A DNA stretch of 64,000 nt from an uncultured Lacinutrix sp. (GCA_937129145.1 CAKZMU010000078.1:124001-188000), one strand, 5' to 3'. Positions 9,120-18,436 are shown, numbered from the stretch's first letter. The notes: generated from the sequence alone by a model not told the origin. Numbers and translations are program-made.

Positions 9120-9811
9120 ATTGCATCATTATAGAAGATGAAATACCAGCACAAAAGGTCTTGCAAAATTTTATAGGTAAAATTCCTTACCTGAACTTGC
9201 AAAATACTTTTAAAGCTGCTATTGAAGCAAATGCGTTTCTAAATTCCAATGAAGTGGATGTGATTTTTTTAGATGTGAATTTACCAGACATTTCTGGTAT
9301 AGATTTTATTAAAACTGTTAAAAATCCGCCAGCAATCATAATGACAACAGCATATTCTGAATTTGCCGTGAGTAGTTTCGAACTGGAAAGCATTGTAGAT
9401 TATTTGGTAAAACCTTTTTCGTTTGACAGGTTTTTAAAAGCTATTAATAGAGTCAAAATTAAATCTGGAACTACCACAGACATCTCTCCTGAAGATGAAA
9501 AAAAATCCATTTTTATTAACGTTGATAAAACACATCATAAAATAATATTGGATGATATTATTTACATAGAATCCGACAGGAATTATTTAACCATTATCAC
9601 CACCACACAAAAACTTACCTATATAGAGTCGCTTAAAAACTGGACAGAAAAACTTTGTGATGAACAGTTTGTACAAGTACATAAATCTTACATCATTAAT
9701 AGTAAAAAAGTAGATAGAGTTTCAGGCAATCAAGTATTTATTAATGATTTAAAAATTCCTATTGGAAGAACTTATAAGCAAGAGTTATTAAAGCAGTTAA
9801 AAATTATGTAA
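9116..9811 (+). CDS. LytTR-family response regulator
   Basis: 231 residues. The receiver domain (1-120) has the phosphorylated Asp53 in IIFLDV-like context and Lys99 in LVKPFSFDRF. A LytTR DNA-binding domain (about 130-230) contains the typical YIESDRNYLTI and FVQVHKSYIIN segments. It is the cognate partner of the preceding kinase, with a 4-nt overlap. LytTR proteins bind paired 9-bp direct repeats. Targets cannot be read from this window. Confidence 0.94.
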   Translation: MNCIIIEDEIPAQKVLQNFIGKIPYLNLQNTFKAAIEANAFLNSNEVDVIFLDVNLPDISGIDFIKTVKNPPAIIMTTAYSEFAVSSFELESIVDYLVKPFSFDRFLKAINRVKIKSGTTTDISPEDEKKSIFINVDKTHHKIILDDIIYIESDRNYLTIITTTQKLTYIESLKNWTEKLCDEQFVQVHKSYIINSKKVDRVSGNQVFINDLKIPIGRTYKQELLKQLKIM

Positions 9812-9843
9812 TTTTCGGTTTGTAACTCTTAGTTGTAAGCAAT

Positions 9844-10419
9844 TTGAAAAAACGTATAATCAAATACGGAATTATAAGTTTAATTGGAATCTATTTGATT
9901 TTCCAATTTTTGCCGCTTGGAGATTATTGTTCAGGTCTTGGCAATTTTTTAAGTTCACTTTTTCTTATCGGACTTTTAATTTTGCTAGTATTCATTTTAG
10001 CAATTCGAAATCTTATCCGAATTAAAAAAAACAAAGAAAAATTTGATTTTACTCCTCTAATAATGACACTTTTTTTCGGACTAATGTGGTATTTTTTAGT
10101 GGATATGACTAATAAAAAATTCTGGACTAAAAAGTCGCTAATTGCTTTTGTGGAAATAGAAGGAACACCAAACAGTGGAACATTAGTTCTTTTTGAAAAT
10201 GGTTCTTTCGGAGCTTCATATCATCGTGCTGATTATAGTTGTACTTATCAAGGAAATTATGTGATAATTGACAATCGACTTACTCTAAAAAGACCTAATT
10301 TGAGTGAACTAACGCATAAAATTTTCACTACTGAATATTTGATTAATCGAAAGGACAATATATTAAAACCAATGAAAGAGGGATTTAAAGAAATTGGAAT
10401 TTCAAAAATGAAAGAATAA
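9844..10419 (+). CDS. Membrane protein of unknown function
   Basis: 191 residues with three hydrophobic segments (about 9-27, 33-58, 73-90), then a soluble C-terminal beta-rich part (GTLVLFENGSFGASYHRADY). The only start near the signal-like first helix is TTG at 9844. No family is recognised. It sits alone between two conserved genes and is followed by a short sequence resembling a repeat tail, so it may be an accessory insertion. Confidence 0.65.
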   Translation: MKKRIIKYGIISLIGIYLIFQFLPLGDYCSGLGNFLSSLFLIGLLILLVFILAIRNLIRIKKNKEKFDFTPLIMTLFFGLMWYFLVDMTNKKFWTKKSLIAFVEIEGTPNSGTLVLFENGSFGASYHRADYSCTYQGNYVIIDNRLTLKRPNLSELTHKIFTTEYLINRKDNILKPMKEGFKEIGISKMKE

Positions 10420-10462
10420 AAAAATGTTGCCAACAAAGAACAGTTAAAAAGCAATCAATAGT

Positions 10463-11605
10463 ATGAACCACCAATCCAAACTCCCTAATTTAGAAACCAC
10501 CATTTTTTCGGTAATGAGTGCTTTAGCTCATAAACACAAGGCTATTAATTTATCACAAGGTTTTCCAGATTTTAAAGGCGACCAAAAGCTCATAGATTTA
10601 GTAAGCGCCAACATGAATGCTGGCTACAACTATTATGCACCAATGCCTGGTGTTTTAAAATTACGTGAAGCCATTGCTAAGAAATACGATGACCTTTATA
10701 ATTCAACCTATAATCCAGACAATGAAATTACGGTTACTGCAGGTGCGACGCAAGCTATTTATACAGCTATAACCGCTTTTATTAGACCTGGAGACGAAGT
10801 GATTGTATTTCGTCCTGCTTACGATTGTTACATACCTTCCATTGAGCTTAATGGCGGTAAAGCCATTTCTATTCAGCTTCATAAACCAGATTATAGCATT
10901 AATTGGAATGACGTTGCCAAAGCGATTAATAATAACACGAAAATGATTATTATTAACACACCTCACAACCCAAGTGGCACTGTGTTTTCAAAAGAAGATA
11001 TGCTGCAACTTCAAAAACTGACCAATAACACCAATATCATTGTGTTAAGTGACGAAGTGTATGAGCATATTATTTTTGATGACGAACAACACCAAAGCGT
11101 GTGTTTATTTTCTGAGTTAAAATCTCGTAGTTTCATTACGGCGTCGTTTGGCAAAACGTTTCATAATACTGGTTGGAAAACAGGGTATTGCTGCGCGCCC
11201 AAAGACTTAATGGACGAGTTCGTAAAAGTGCATCAATTTAATGTGTTTAGTGTGAATCACCCTATACAATTAGCATTAGCTGAGTATTTAGAAGCACCCA
11301 ATCATTATCTTGAATTATCTAATCTTTTTCAAGAGAAAAGAGATTTGTTTCTCAATTTAATTAAAGATTCTCGATTTACTTTTACACCATCAAAAGGCAC
11401 CTATTTTCAAGCACTAGATTACTCAAACATCTCTAATGAAAACGATTATGATTTAGCCATAAGGCTTACTAAAGAACACGGTATTGCGTCCATACCAATT
11501 TCGGTATTCAACGAGCATAAGTTAGACGAAAAAATGCTGCGCTTTTGTTTTGCAAAAACCAATGATACTTTAAAACGTGGTGCGGATATTTTAAATGCTA
11601 TTTAA
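10463..11605 (+). CDS. Class I/II PLP-dependent aminotransferase, methionine/kynurenine aminotransferase type
   Basis: 380 residues with fold-type I aminotransferase landmarks: N-terminal INLSQGFPDF, TAGATQAIYTA for phosphate binding, NTPHNPSGTVF with the substrate/PLP Asn, SDEVYEH with the PLP Asp, and ASFGKTFHNTGWKTGY with the Schiff-base Lys near residue 231 and the Gly-Trp-Lys turn. The ybdL-like subgroup transaminates methionine or aromatic amino acids, and the substrate here is inferred only. It is transcribed alone. Confidence 0.9.
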   Translation: MNHQSKLPNLETTIFSVMSALAHKHKAINLSQGFPDFKGDQKLIDLVSANMNAGYNYYAPMPGVLKLREAIAKKYDDLYNSTYNPDNEITVTAGATQAIYTAITAFIRPGDEVIVFRPAYDCYIPSIELNGGKAISIQLHKPDYSINWNDVAKAINNNTKMIIINTPHNPSGTVFSKEDMLQLQKLTNNTNIIVLSDEVYEHIIFDDEQHQSVCLFSELKSRSFITASFGKTFHNTGWKTGYCCAPKDLMDEFVKVHQFNVFSVNHPIQLALAEYLEAPNHYLELSNLFQEKRDLFLNLIKDSRFTFTPSKGTYFQALDYSNISNENDYDLAIRLTKEHGIASIPISVFNEHKLDEKMLRFCFAKTNDTLKRGADILNAI

Positions 11606-11668
11606 CACATTGCATATTATTAATTGCGTCATAGAAATCTAAGTGATGATATAAGACACTGGAAAAAG

Positions 11669-12142
11669 CTATTTAGATATAATATCTCTAATTATTTTTA
11701 AATGATGGTTGGTGTGCAATTGTAAAAACCTAACCGTTCTTTTTTTATGTAATAGACCAAAAATAAAATGCTTAAAATGTGCATATTTATGCGCAGATTT
11801 TAAGGTTTCAATATGTTGATATGCTAATTGAATTTGAATATTTAAATCTTCAATTGTAATAGTTTCTGGCGGACGAACAAATTTTGGAGCTTTTACTTTT
11901 CCTCTAGGAAAATAACCAATAGTAAATAATAACAAGCGCCATTTGTTAAATTTACTTTTGTGCTCCTCTGGGTTAGACTTTAATAAAGTGTCAGACACCA
12001 AATTAATAACTTTAAGTGAATGGTCTATTTGCCAAGCCACATCAGACGTTGAAACTTTAGTATTTCTTTTGTCCTTTACAGGAATATAACTTTCTAATTC
12101 TTTTACAAATGGAATTAAAGATTCTGGATGTCGTTTTTGCAT
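11669..12142 (-). CDS. DUF1569/DinB-like protein
   Basis: 157 residues, mostly alpha-helical, with His at WQIDHSLKV, YAHFKHFIFG and the C-terminal QLHTNHHLKIIRDI. This fits the DinB-like four-helix bundle of the DUF1569 type, in which three His residues bind a metal. Enzymatic activity is not known. It lies 82 nt after the ahcY stop, separated by a hairpin, so it probably has its own promoter or depends on read-through. Confidence 0.75.
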   Translation of the reverse strand: MQKRHPESLIPFVKELESYIPVKDKRNTKVSTSDVAWQIDHSLKVINLVSDTLLKSNPEEHKSKFNKWRLLLFTIGYFPRGKVKAPKFVRPPETITIEDLNIQIQLAYQHIETLKSAHKYAHFKHFIFGLLHKKRTVRFLQLHTNHHLKIIRDIISK

Positions 12143-12157
12143 GGTCTAAGCTAATAA

Positions 12158-12185
12158 AAAACCCTCACATTTCTGTAAGGGTTTT
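12158..12185 (-). terminator. Terminator of ahcY
   Basis: AAAACCCT and AGGGTTTT pair around a 12-nt loop. On the minus strand the stem is followed by TTTTTATT, as expected for an intrinsic terminator 40 nt after the ahcY stop. Confidence 0.75.
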
Positions 12186-12192
12186 AATATTA

Positions 12193-12222
12193 AGAGATTC
12201 TTCGCTTTTGCTCAGAATGACA
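12193..12222. repeat. Interspersed short repeat of the GAGATTCTTCGC...AGAATGAC type
   Basis: A 30-bp element fits exactly between the ahcY stop and its terminator. It ends in AGAATGAC, like short interspersed repeats common in flavobacterial genomes. Other repeat types of this kind occur at 18466, 37048, 58123, 60845, 61251 and 62327. Confidence 0.6.
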
Positions 12223-12224
12223 AT

Positions 12225-13541
12225 TTAATAACGATAGTACTCAGGCTTATAAGGCCCTTCAACTTTTACACCAATATATTGAGCTTGGTCTTGTTTAAGT
12301 TCGGTTAACTCAACACCTATTTTCTCTAAGTGTAATTTTGCTACTTTTTCATCAAGATGTTTTGGTAACATGTATACTTTGTTTTCGTAAGCATCTTTGT
12401 TATTCCACAATTCAATTTGAGCCAAAGTTTGGTTAGTAAATGAATTACTCATTACAAAACTTGGGTGACCAGTGGCACAACCTAAATTAACCAAACGACC
12501 TTGTGCCAAAATAATGATGTCCTTTCCGTTTACTGTATATTTATCGACTTGTGGTTTAATAACATCTTTAGTGTTGCCATGGTTATTATTCAACCAAGCC
12601 ATATCAATTTCGTTATCAAAATGACCAATATTACACACAATGGTTTTGTCTTTCATTGCTTCAAAATGCTCGCCACGTACAATGTCTTTGTTTCCAGTTG
12701 TAGTAATTACCACATCGGCATTACCAACAACAGTTTCAAGTTTCTTTACTTCAAATCCATCCATAGCAGCTTGCAATGCACAAATTGGGTCAATTTCGGT
12801 AACCGTTACAATACTTCCTGCACCTTTAAACGAAGCAGCTGTACCTTTACCAACATCACCATAACCACAAACGACTACACGTTTTCCAGCTAACATTATA
12901 TCTGTTGCACGACGAATAGCATCTACAGCACTTTCGCGACAACCATATTTATTATCGAATTTAGATTTTGTAACACTGTCGTTTACGTTTATTGCAGGCA
13001 TTGGTAAGGTGCCGTTTTCCATACGCTCATATAATCTGTGAACTCCAGTGGTTGTTTCTTCAGAAAGACCATTAATGCCGTCAACCAATTCAGGATATTT
13101 ATCCAATACCATATTGGTTAGGTCTCCACCATCATCAAGAATCATGTTTAATGGTTGTCTGTCTTCGCCAAAAAATAGTGTTTGCTCAATGCACCAATCA
13201 AATTCTTCTTCGGTCATATCTTTCCATGCATACACCGCAGTTCCAGCATCAGCAATAGCAGCAGCAGCTTGGTCTTGTGTTGAGAAAATATTACAAGAGC
13301 TCCATGTTACTTCTGCACCAAGAGCTTGCAAGGTTTCAATCAAAACCGCAGTTTGAATCGTCATGTGCAAACATCCAGCAATACGAGCACCTTTTAATGG
13401 TTGAGAATCTTTGTATTCTTGACGAAGACTCATTAATCCAGGCATTTCAGCTTCAGCTAATTCAATTTCTTTTCTTCCCCAAGCCGCAAGCGACATATCT
13501 TTAACTTTATTAGCTACGTAAGGAATTGTTTTTGTGTTCAT
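12225..13541 (-). CDS. ahcY: Adenosylhomocysteinase
   Basis: 438 residues. Hydrolyses S-adenosylhomocysteine to homocysteine and adenosine, keeping SAM-dependent methylation running. Visible landmarks are His59 in GCLHMT, Glu162 in SEETTTG, Lys194/Asp197 before Cys201, the NAD-binding GYGDVGKG (226-233) and the C-terminal KPEYYRY that reaches the neighbouring subunit's cofactor. Length is typical of the family. A 5' leader of roughly 100 nt separates the predicted promoter from the ATG. No known SAH or SAM riboswitch pattern was recognised in it. Confidence 0.98.
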   Translation of the reverse strand: MNTKTIPYVANKVKDMSLAAWGRKEIELAEAEMPGLMSLRQEYKDSQPLKGARIAGCLHMTIQTAVLIETLQALGAEVTWSSCNIFSTQDQAAAAIADAGTAVYAWKDMTEEEFDWCIEQTLFFGEDRQPLNMILDDGGDLTNMVLDKYPELVDGINGLSEETTTGVHRLYERMENGTLPMPAINVNDSVTKSKFDNKYGCRESAVDAIRRATDIMLAGKRVVVCGYGDVGKGTAASFKGAGSIVTVTEIDPICALQAAMDGFEVKKLETVVGNADVVITTTGNKDIVRGEHFEAMKDKTIVCNIGHFDNEIDMAWLNNNHGNTKDVIKPQVDKYTVNGKDIIILAQGRLVNLGCATGHPSFVMSNSFTNQTLAQIELWNNKDAYENKVYMLPKHLDEKVAKLHLEKIGVELTELKQDQAQYIGVKVEGPYKPEYYRY

Positions 13542-13646
13542 ATAAATATCGTTTTTCTATGTATTTAAAAGGCAACAACTTTGGGTTTGGAACTTAAAAT
13601 TGGTTAAATTCGCTTTGTTAAAAATGCCAAATGCGCCTTTGCGCTG

Positions 13647-13654
13647 CAAAGATA
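13647..13654 (-). promoter_or_regulatory. -7 promoter box for ahcY
   Basis: The reverse complement reads TATCTTTG, a perfect TAnnTTTG box. No clear TTTG -33 box at the usual 19-21 nt spacing. Confidence 0.55.
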
Positions 13655-13677
13655 ACTATTAACTTTCAGAAAAGTAA

Positions 13678-14304
<627 letters not shown>

Positions 14305-15027
14305 ATGACACATATTTACCAAGACATACTCAATTCAATTTCTAAAAAGAAAAAGTTACTAGCGGTTTTAATAGATCCAGATAAAATGAAGCCAGAAGGC
14401 TTATCTGGCTTTATGTTGAAAGTAAACAAATCTGTAGTGACTCATATTTTTGTTGGAGGTAGCACAGTTGAAGAAAATGTTACTGAAAAATTAGTCTCGG
14501 AAATTAAAAATCTCACTAATTTATCTGTAATATTATTCCCAGGAGATGTATCGCAAATTGCAAAAAGCGCTGATGCTTTGTTGTTTTTATCGTTAATCTC
14601 TGGGCGAAATCCAGACTATTTAATTGGGAAGCAAGTAGAAGCAGTTTCTAAATTACGAAAAACGAATCTTGAGGTCATTTCAACAGGATATGTATTAATT
14701 GAAAACGGTAAAGAAACGGCTGTGCAAATAGTTACTGCAACAAGACCAATGTCGAGAGATAATATTCAAGCAATAATAGATACTGCTATAGCTAGCGAGT
14801 TACTAGGAATGAAACTTGTATATTTAGAAGCAGGAAGTGGTGCATTGCATCCAATTAATGAAAAGATAATTTCAGCAGTAAAAAAGGACTTAAATATTCC
14901 GTTAATTGTTGGCGGAGGTATTAGAAACAAAGAACAACTGGACAAAGCATATCAAGCTGGAGCAGATTTAGTGGTTATTGGAACTGCTTTTGAAGAAGAT
15001 GCATCTTTTTTTAATGAACTAGTATGA
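14305..15027 (+). CDS. Geranylgeranylglyceryl phosphate synthase family protein (group II)
   Basis: 240 residues, TIM-barrel prenyltransferase that joins a polyprenyl chain to sn-glycerol-1-phosphate in an ether bond. Landmarks are LIDPDKMKP (Asp for Mg2+), FVGGSTVEENVTEKLV, YLEAGSGALHPI and the phosphate-binding LIVGGGIRNKEQL and VVIGTAFEED. The family makes archaeal lipids, and Bacteroidota carry group II homologues whose product and role are less settled. It sits between the phosphopantetheinyl transferase and pnuC-like genes, with an ATGA overlap to the latter. Confidence 0.92.
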   Translation: MTHIYQDILNSISKKKKLLAVLIDPDKMKPEGLSGFMLKVNKSVVTHIFVGGSTVEENVTEKLVSEIKNLTNLSVILFPGDVSQIAKSADALLFLSLISGRNPDYLIGKQVEAVSKLRKTNLEVISTGYVLIENGKETAVQIVTATRPMSRDNIQAIIDTAIASELLGMKLVYLEAGSGALHPINEKIISAVKKDLNIPLIVGGGIRNKEQLDKAYQAGADLVVIGTAFEEDASFFNELV

Positions 15028-15653
15028 ACGACATAATCAACTTTTTTTTAGAACCTTATAAAACTGCTACAGCTTTAAACATCAGCTTAGAAATCCTAGC
15101 AGTTATTTTTGGAGTTGCTAGTGTATGGTTTGCAAAAAAAGAAAGTATTTGGGTATATCCAACTGGTATTATTAGTACAACCATTTACGTATATATATGT
15201 TATCAATTCACACTTTATGGTGATTTAATCATTAATATTTACTATACACTTATGAGTATTTATGGTTGGTATATGTGGACGAAACTCATTAAAGGCGAAC
15301 ATATTGAAATAACAAAATCATCAAAGAAGGATTACATAAAAGCATTGGGTATTTTTTTCAGTACAGCAGTGTTTGTAATATGTGTGTACTTATATTTTAA
15401 TAGATTTGACAGAATAACCGATTATTTTGACACATTTACAACAGGTATTTTCTTTGCTGCTATGTGGATGATGGCAAACAAAAAAGTTGAACATTGGCTA
15501 CTATGGATTGGCGGAAATATTATTTCAATACCATTATATTTTATAAAAGGATTGGGTTTTTCAGGAATTCAATTTACCATATTTTTAGTACTAGCTATTT
15601 TAGGATACATTGAATGGAAAAACAACTTAAACAAGAATCAGCAAACTGCATAA
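15024..15653 (+). CDS. PnuC-family vitamin transporter (nicotinamide riboside or thiamine)
   Basis: 209 residues and about seven membrane helices. The PnuC signature region ESIWVYPTGIIST and INIYYTLMSIYGWYMW, with clustered Trp/Tyr, is intact. PnuC proteins move nicotinamide riboside by facilitated diffusion trapped by phosphorylation. Bacteroidota PnuT members move thiamine instead. The overlap of 40 nt with a NadR-like kinase gene argues for nucleoside trapping, whereas the TPP-riboswitch TonB receptor 3 kb downstream argues for thiamine. Substrate is therefore open. Confidence 0.88.
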   Translation: MNDIINFFLEPYKTATALNISLEILAVIFGVASVWFAKKESIWVYPTGIISTTIYVYICYQFTLYGDLIINIYYTLMSIYGWYMWTKLIKGEHIEITKSSKKDYIKALGIFFSTAVFVICVYLYFNRFDRITDYFDTFTTGIFFAAMWMMANKKVEHWLLWIGGNIISIPLYFIKGLGFSGIQFTIFLVLAILGYIEWKNNLNKNQQTA

Positions 15654-16183
15654 AAGTAGTATTGTTTGGTCCAGAATCTACAGGAAAAACAACTCTGTCT
15701 AGGCATTTGGCTAGATACTACAACTCTGTTTGGGTACCAGAATATGCGAGGGAGTATTTACAAGATATTTGGAATAACGAGCGTAGAACATGCGAACCCA
15801 AAGATTTGGTGCCAATAGCTATTGGGCAAATGGCAATGGAAAACGAATTGGCTCAAAAAACAAATTCTGTGTTAATTTGTGATACCGATTTATTGGAAAC
15901 CAAAGTCTATTCAGAAGCTTATTATTCTGGAACTTGTGACCCAATTTTAGATAAATATGCCGTTGAAAACACTTACGATCTGTACTTTTTAACTTATATT
16001 GATGTGCCTTGGGAAGCTGATGATTTACGAGACAAACCCAATGATAGAGAAGATATGTTTGATGCTTTTGAAGAAGCATTGAAGAAATACAATCGACCTT
16101 ATGTACTATTAAAGGGCAATAAAAAACAACGATTGGAAGAAGCTGTAAAACACATTGATAAATTAATTAAAGAAAAACATTGA
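15614..16183 (+). CDS. NadR-like nucleoside kinase (ribosylnicotinamide kinase domain)
   Basis: 189 residues, a P-loop kinase matching the C-terminal half of NadR: Walker A GPESTGKTT, then NSVWVPEYAREYL, ICDTDLLETKVYSE and YIDVPWEADDLRD. In NadR this domain phosphorylates nicotinamide riboside to NMN. The N-terminal NMN adenylyltransferase and repressor domains of full NadR are missing. It starts 40 nt inside the transporter gene and ends in a TTGA overlap with the DUF4301 gene, so transport and phosphorylation are probably coupled. Thiamine kinase activity is an alternative. Confidence 0.85.
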   Translation: MEKQLKQESANCIKVVLFGPESTGKTTLSRHLARYYNSVWVPEYAREYLQDIWNNERRTCEPKDLVPIAIGQMAMENELAQKTNSVLICDTDLLETKVYSEAYYSGTCDPILDKYAVENTYDLYFLTYIDVPWEADDLRDKPNDREDMFDAFEEALKKYNRPYVLLKGNKKQRLEEAVKHIDKLIKEKH

Positions 16184-17730
16184 ATTTTACCCAAAACGAC
16201 ATAAACCAAATAGAAAAAAAAGGATTAACCGTAGAAAAAGTGCTCACACAAATAGCACTTTTTAAAAAAGGCGTGCCTTTTATAAACCTTAAAAGTGCCG
16301 CAACGATTGATAACGGAATTTTGTGTTTTAATGATACTCAAACAGATGAGTTAATCAATACATTCGAAACCAATAGAGATACAATTTCTATGGTAAAGTT
16401 TGTTCCAGCATCTGGTGCTGCCACGCGAATGTTTAAAACACTTTTCACCTTTTTAAAAGAATATAATCCAAATAAACAGAGTATTAATTCGTATATTAAT
16501 AAAAATGACGTAAAGGAGCTGTCGTTGTTTTTTGTTGGTTTAGAGAAACTGCCTTTTTTTGAAGACGTAGTTACCCAAATTCATAAAGTACATTCAAATT
16601 ATAATAACCTTTCCTTTGATGAGCAACGCTTATTATTTGTAAAAACGATGATGGATGAAAACTTATTGAACTATTCATCGTTTCCAAAAGGATTATTACC
16701 ATTTCATCGTTATAAAGAGTATACTTCAACAGCCTTTGAGGAGCATCTATTTGAAGCAGCCGAATATGCTTCATCTAATAATGAAGCCAATTTGCACTTT
16801 ACAATTTCTGAAAAGCATGAGCATAAATTTGACGAAGAATTTAAATACATTGAAGAAGATGTAGAAGAAAAAACACAAACGACATTCAATATTTCATTTT
16901 CATATCAAAAACACGCCACCGATACGGTTGCAGTCACTAAAACAAACGAACCTTTTAGAGATGAAAACGGATTGCTGGTCTTTCGTCCGTCAGGTCATGG
17001 CGCCTTAATAGAAAACTTAAATGAGATTGATGTCGACATCATTTTTATAAAAAACATAGATAATGTCGTCGTTAATAAATACAAAAGTGAGGTTGTAAAA
17101 TATAAGAAAATGTTAGCTGGTGTTATTCTGGAGCTTCAAAACCAAGCTTTTAAATATGAAGAAACTTTGGATTATGAGATTTCTGATGAGCAACTCACAG
17201 AAATAGCCGATTTTTTATCTAAAAAAATGAATGTTGTTTTTGATAAAGAGTATGAGAATATGTCACTTCACGACAAGAAAGTGTATTTAAAAAATAAACT
17301 CAACAGACCAATTCGTGTGTGTGGTATGGTAAAAAATGAAGGCGAACCAGGAGGAGGTCCTTTTTGGGTAAAAGATAAAAACGGCGACATATCGCTTCAA
17401 ATTGTAGAGTCGGCGCAAATTGATATAAAAAATCCTGAGCAGAACGCTATTCTTAAAAATGCCACACATTTTAATCCAGTAGATATCGTTTGTAGCGTGA
17501 AAAATTACAAAGGAGAAAAGTTCGACTTAACTAAATACGTAGATTATAATACTGCTTTTATTACAAGTAAAACAAAATCTGGAAAAGACTTAAAAGCATT
17601 GGAAAGACCAGGATTATGGAATGGTAGTATGGCGTTTTGGAACACTATTTTTGTAGAAGTACCGCTTATCACTTTCAATCCTGTAAAAACCGTAAACGAT
17701 TTATTAAAAGGCCCACACCAAATCACATAA
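16180..17730 (+). CDS. DUF4301 family protein
   Basis: 516 residues, soluble, no signal peptide. The segment FVPASGAATRMFKTL near residues 85-99 and LLVFRPSGHGALIENLN near 267-283 are typical of the Bacteroidota DUF4301 family, which has a nucleotidyltransferase-like look but no assigned activity. The start is TTG at 16180, overlapping the previous TGA stop. Consistent linkage to a transporter/kinase pair suggests a role in the same vitamin or nucleotide process, which is inference. Confidence 0.88.
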   Translation: MNFTQNDINQIEKKGLTVEKVLTQIALFKKGVPFINLKSAATIDNGILCFNDTQTDELINTFETNRDTISMVKFVPASGAATRMFKTLFTFLKEYNPNKQSINSYINKNDVKELSLFFVGLEKLPFFEDVVTQIHKVHSNYNNLSFDEQRLLFVKTMMDENLLNYSSFPKGLLPFHRYKEYTSTAFEEHLFEAAEYASSNNEANLHFTISEKHEHKFDEEFKYIEEDVEEKTQTTFNISFSYQKHATDTVAVTKTNEPFRDENGLLVFRPSGHGALIENLNEIDVDIIFIKNIDNVVVNKYKSEVVKYKKMLAGVILELQNQAFKYEETLDYEISDEQLTEIADFLSKKMNVVFDKEYENMSLHDKKVYLKNKLNRPIRVCGMVKNEGEPGGGPFWVKDKNGDISLQIVESAQIDIKNPEQNAILKNATHFNPVDIVCSVKNYKGEKFDLTKYVDYNTAFITSKTKSGKDLKALERPGLWNGSMAFWNTIFVEVPLITFNPVKTVNDLLKGPHQIT

Positions 17731-17731
17731 A

Positions 17732-18136
17732 TTGCATCAAGAACAACTCATATCTGAACTCAATTTTAAAGCTGTACGTAGCTCTGGTAGCGGTGGGCAA
17801 CATGTAAATAAAGTTGCCACTAAAGTTGAGTTATATTTTGATTTAGAAAATTCAGAAGTGCTAACTGATGAAGAAAAAGAAAAGCTAAAACAATCTTTAG
17901 CCAACAAACTAAACAAGGATAACATTTTAATGCTTCAATGCTCTGAAACGCGGAGTCAATTTAAAAACAAACAACTCGTCATTGCAAAGTTTTTAGAAGT
18001 CATAAAAGAAGGGCTTAAAGAGGAAAAAAAGCGTATTCCTACCAAAGTGCCCAAAGCAGTAATTAAAAAAAGACTTAAAAATAAAAGTAAGCAATCTGAA
18101 AAAAAGGCACATAGGAAAAAGCCAGATGTTGATTAA
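17732..18136 (+). CDS. arfB: ArfB-type ribosome-rescue peptidyl-tRNA hydrolase
   Basis: 134 residues, a release-factor-like domain that frees peptidyl-tRNA from stalled ribosomes. The catalytic GGQ (Gly21-Gly22-Gln23) sits in RSSGSGGQHVNKV, and the C-terminal tail from about 105 is strongly Lys/Arg rich, as needed to enter the empty mRNA channel. There are no codon-recognition domains, which separates it from RF1/RF2. The start is TTG at 17732, one base after the previous stop. Confidence 0.9.
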   Translation: MHQEQLISELNFKAVRSSGSGGQHVNKVATKVELYFDLENSEVLTDEEKEKLKQSLANKLNKDNILMLQCSETRSQFKNKQLVIAKFLEVIKEGLKEEKKRIPTKVPKAVIKKRLKNKSKQSEKKAHRKKPDVD

Positions 18137-18140
18137 GTTT

Positions 18141-18182
18141 TCAGTTTCAGTCACAGTCCCAGTCCCAGTCCCAGTCTCAGTT
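18141..18182. repeat. Hexanucleotide tandem repeat, 7 units
   Basis: Seven units of the pattern YCAGTY/CCAGTC run without interruption. Three central units are identical CCAGTC and the outer ones differ by one or two bases. Confidence 0.85.
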
Positions 18183-18226
18183 TTTAGGATGAAACATTTA
18201 ATATTTCCCAAGGATTAAAAAAACCC

Positions 18227-18254
18227 AATTCATAATTCATAATTCGCAATTCAT
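18227..18254. repeat. Heptanucleotide tandem repeat AATTCAT, 4 units
   Basis: Three exact AATTCAT units plus one AATTCGC lie directly upstream of the -7 box of the riboswitch promoter. Confidence 0.85.
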
Positions 18255-18257
18255 TTA

Positions 18258-18265
18258 TATCTTTG
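18258..18265 (+). promoter_or_regulatory. -7 promoter box for the TPP riboswitch/TonB receptor transcript
   Basis: A perfect TATCTTTG. The expected transcription start, around 18271, coincides with the 5' edge of the aptamer. Confidence 0.65.
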
Positions 18266-18270
18266 CAGTG

Positions 18271-18436
18271 TTCTCATAAAGGGGTGCTAGATTGATTGAC
18301 GATTGACGATTGACGATTGTAGATTGATGAATTATTAGGTTCAGAAATCAAATATCAAAAATCAGAAATCAAAAATCCTTTCGGCTGAGATCAGACCCAT
18401 TGAACCTAGAACAGGTAATGCTGTTTAGGAAGGCGA
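18271..18436 (+). ncRNA. TPP (thiamine pyrophosphate) riboswitch with an enlarged variable arm
   Basis: Conserved THI-box blocks appear in order: AAAGGGGTGC (18278-18287), CGGCTGAGAT (18382-18391), ACCC (18395-18398), TGAACCT (18401-18407), and the P4/P5 region ACAGGTAATGCTGTTTAGGAA (18411-18431). About 95 nt separate GGGGTGC from CTGAGA. This is the variable P3 position, here occupied by a 7-bp tandem repeat (18294-18328) and AATCAAAAATC-like repeats. P1 pairing is weak by eye. Binding TPP would lower expression of the receptor downstream. Confidence 0.85.
18294..18328. repeat. Heptanucleotide tandem repeat GATTGAC, 5 units, inside the riboswitch
   Basis: Three exact GATTGAC units followed by GATTGTA and GATTGAT, in the variable arm of the TPP aptamer. 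Confidence 0.85.

Noticed and set aside
9187..9393. Minus-strand frame within the LytTR regulator gene
   Set aside because: It lies fully inside a well supported CDS and encodes no recognisable protein.
12501..13504. Long open frames on the plus strand opposite ahcY
   Set aside because: They are shadows of a highly conserved minus-strand gene, with no start context or recognisable domains.
13542..13677. Possible SAH or SAM riboswitch in the ahcY leader
   Set aside because: The leader on the minus strand shows no recognisable SAH or SAM riboswitch core, only a short GCGC-AAAG-GCGC hairpin.
18294..18328. Regular repeats that could suggest a CRISPR array
   Set aside because: The units are contiguous 7-mers without spacers, so this is a microsatellite.
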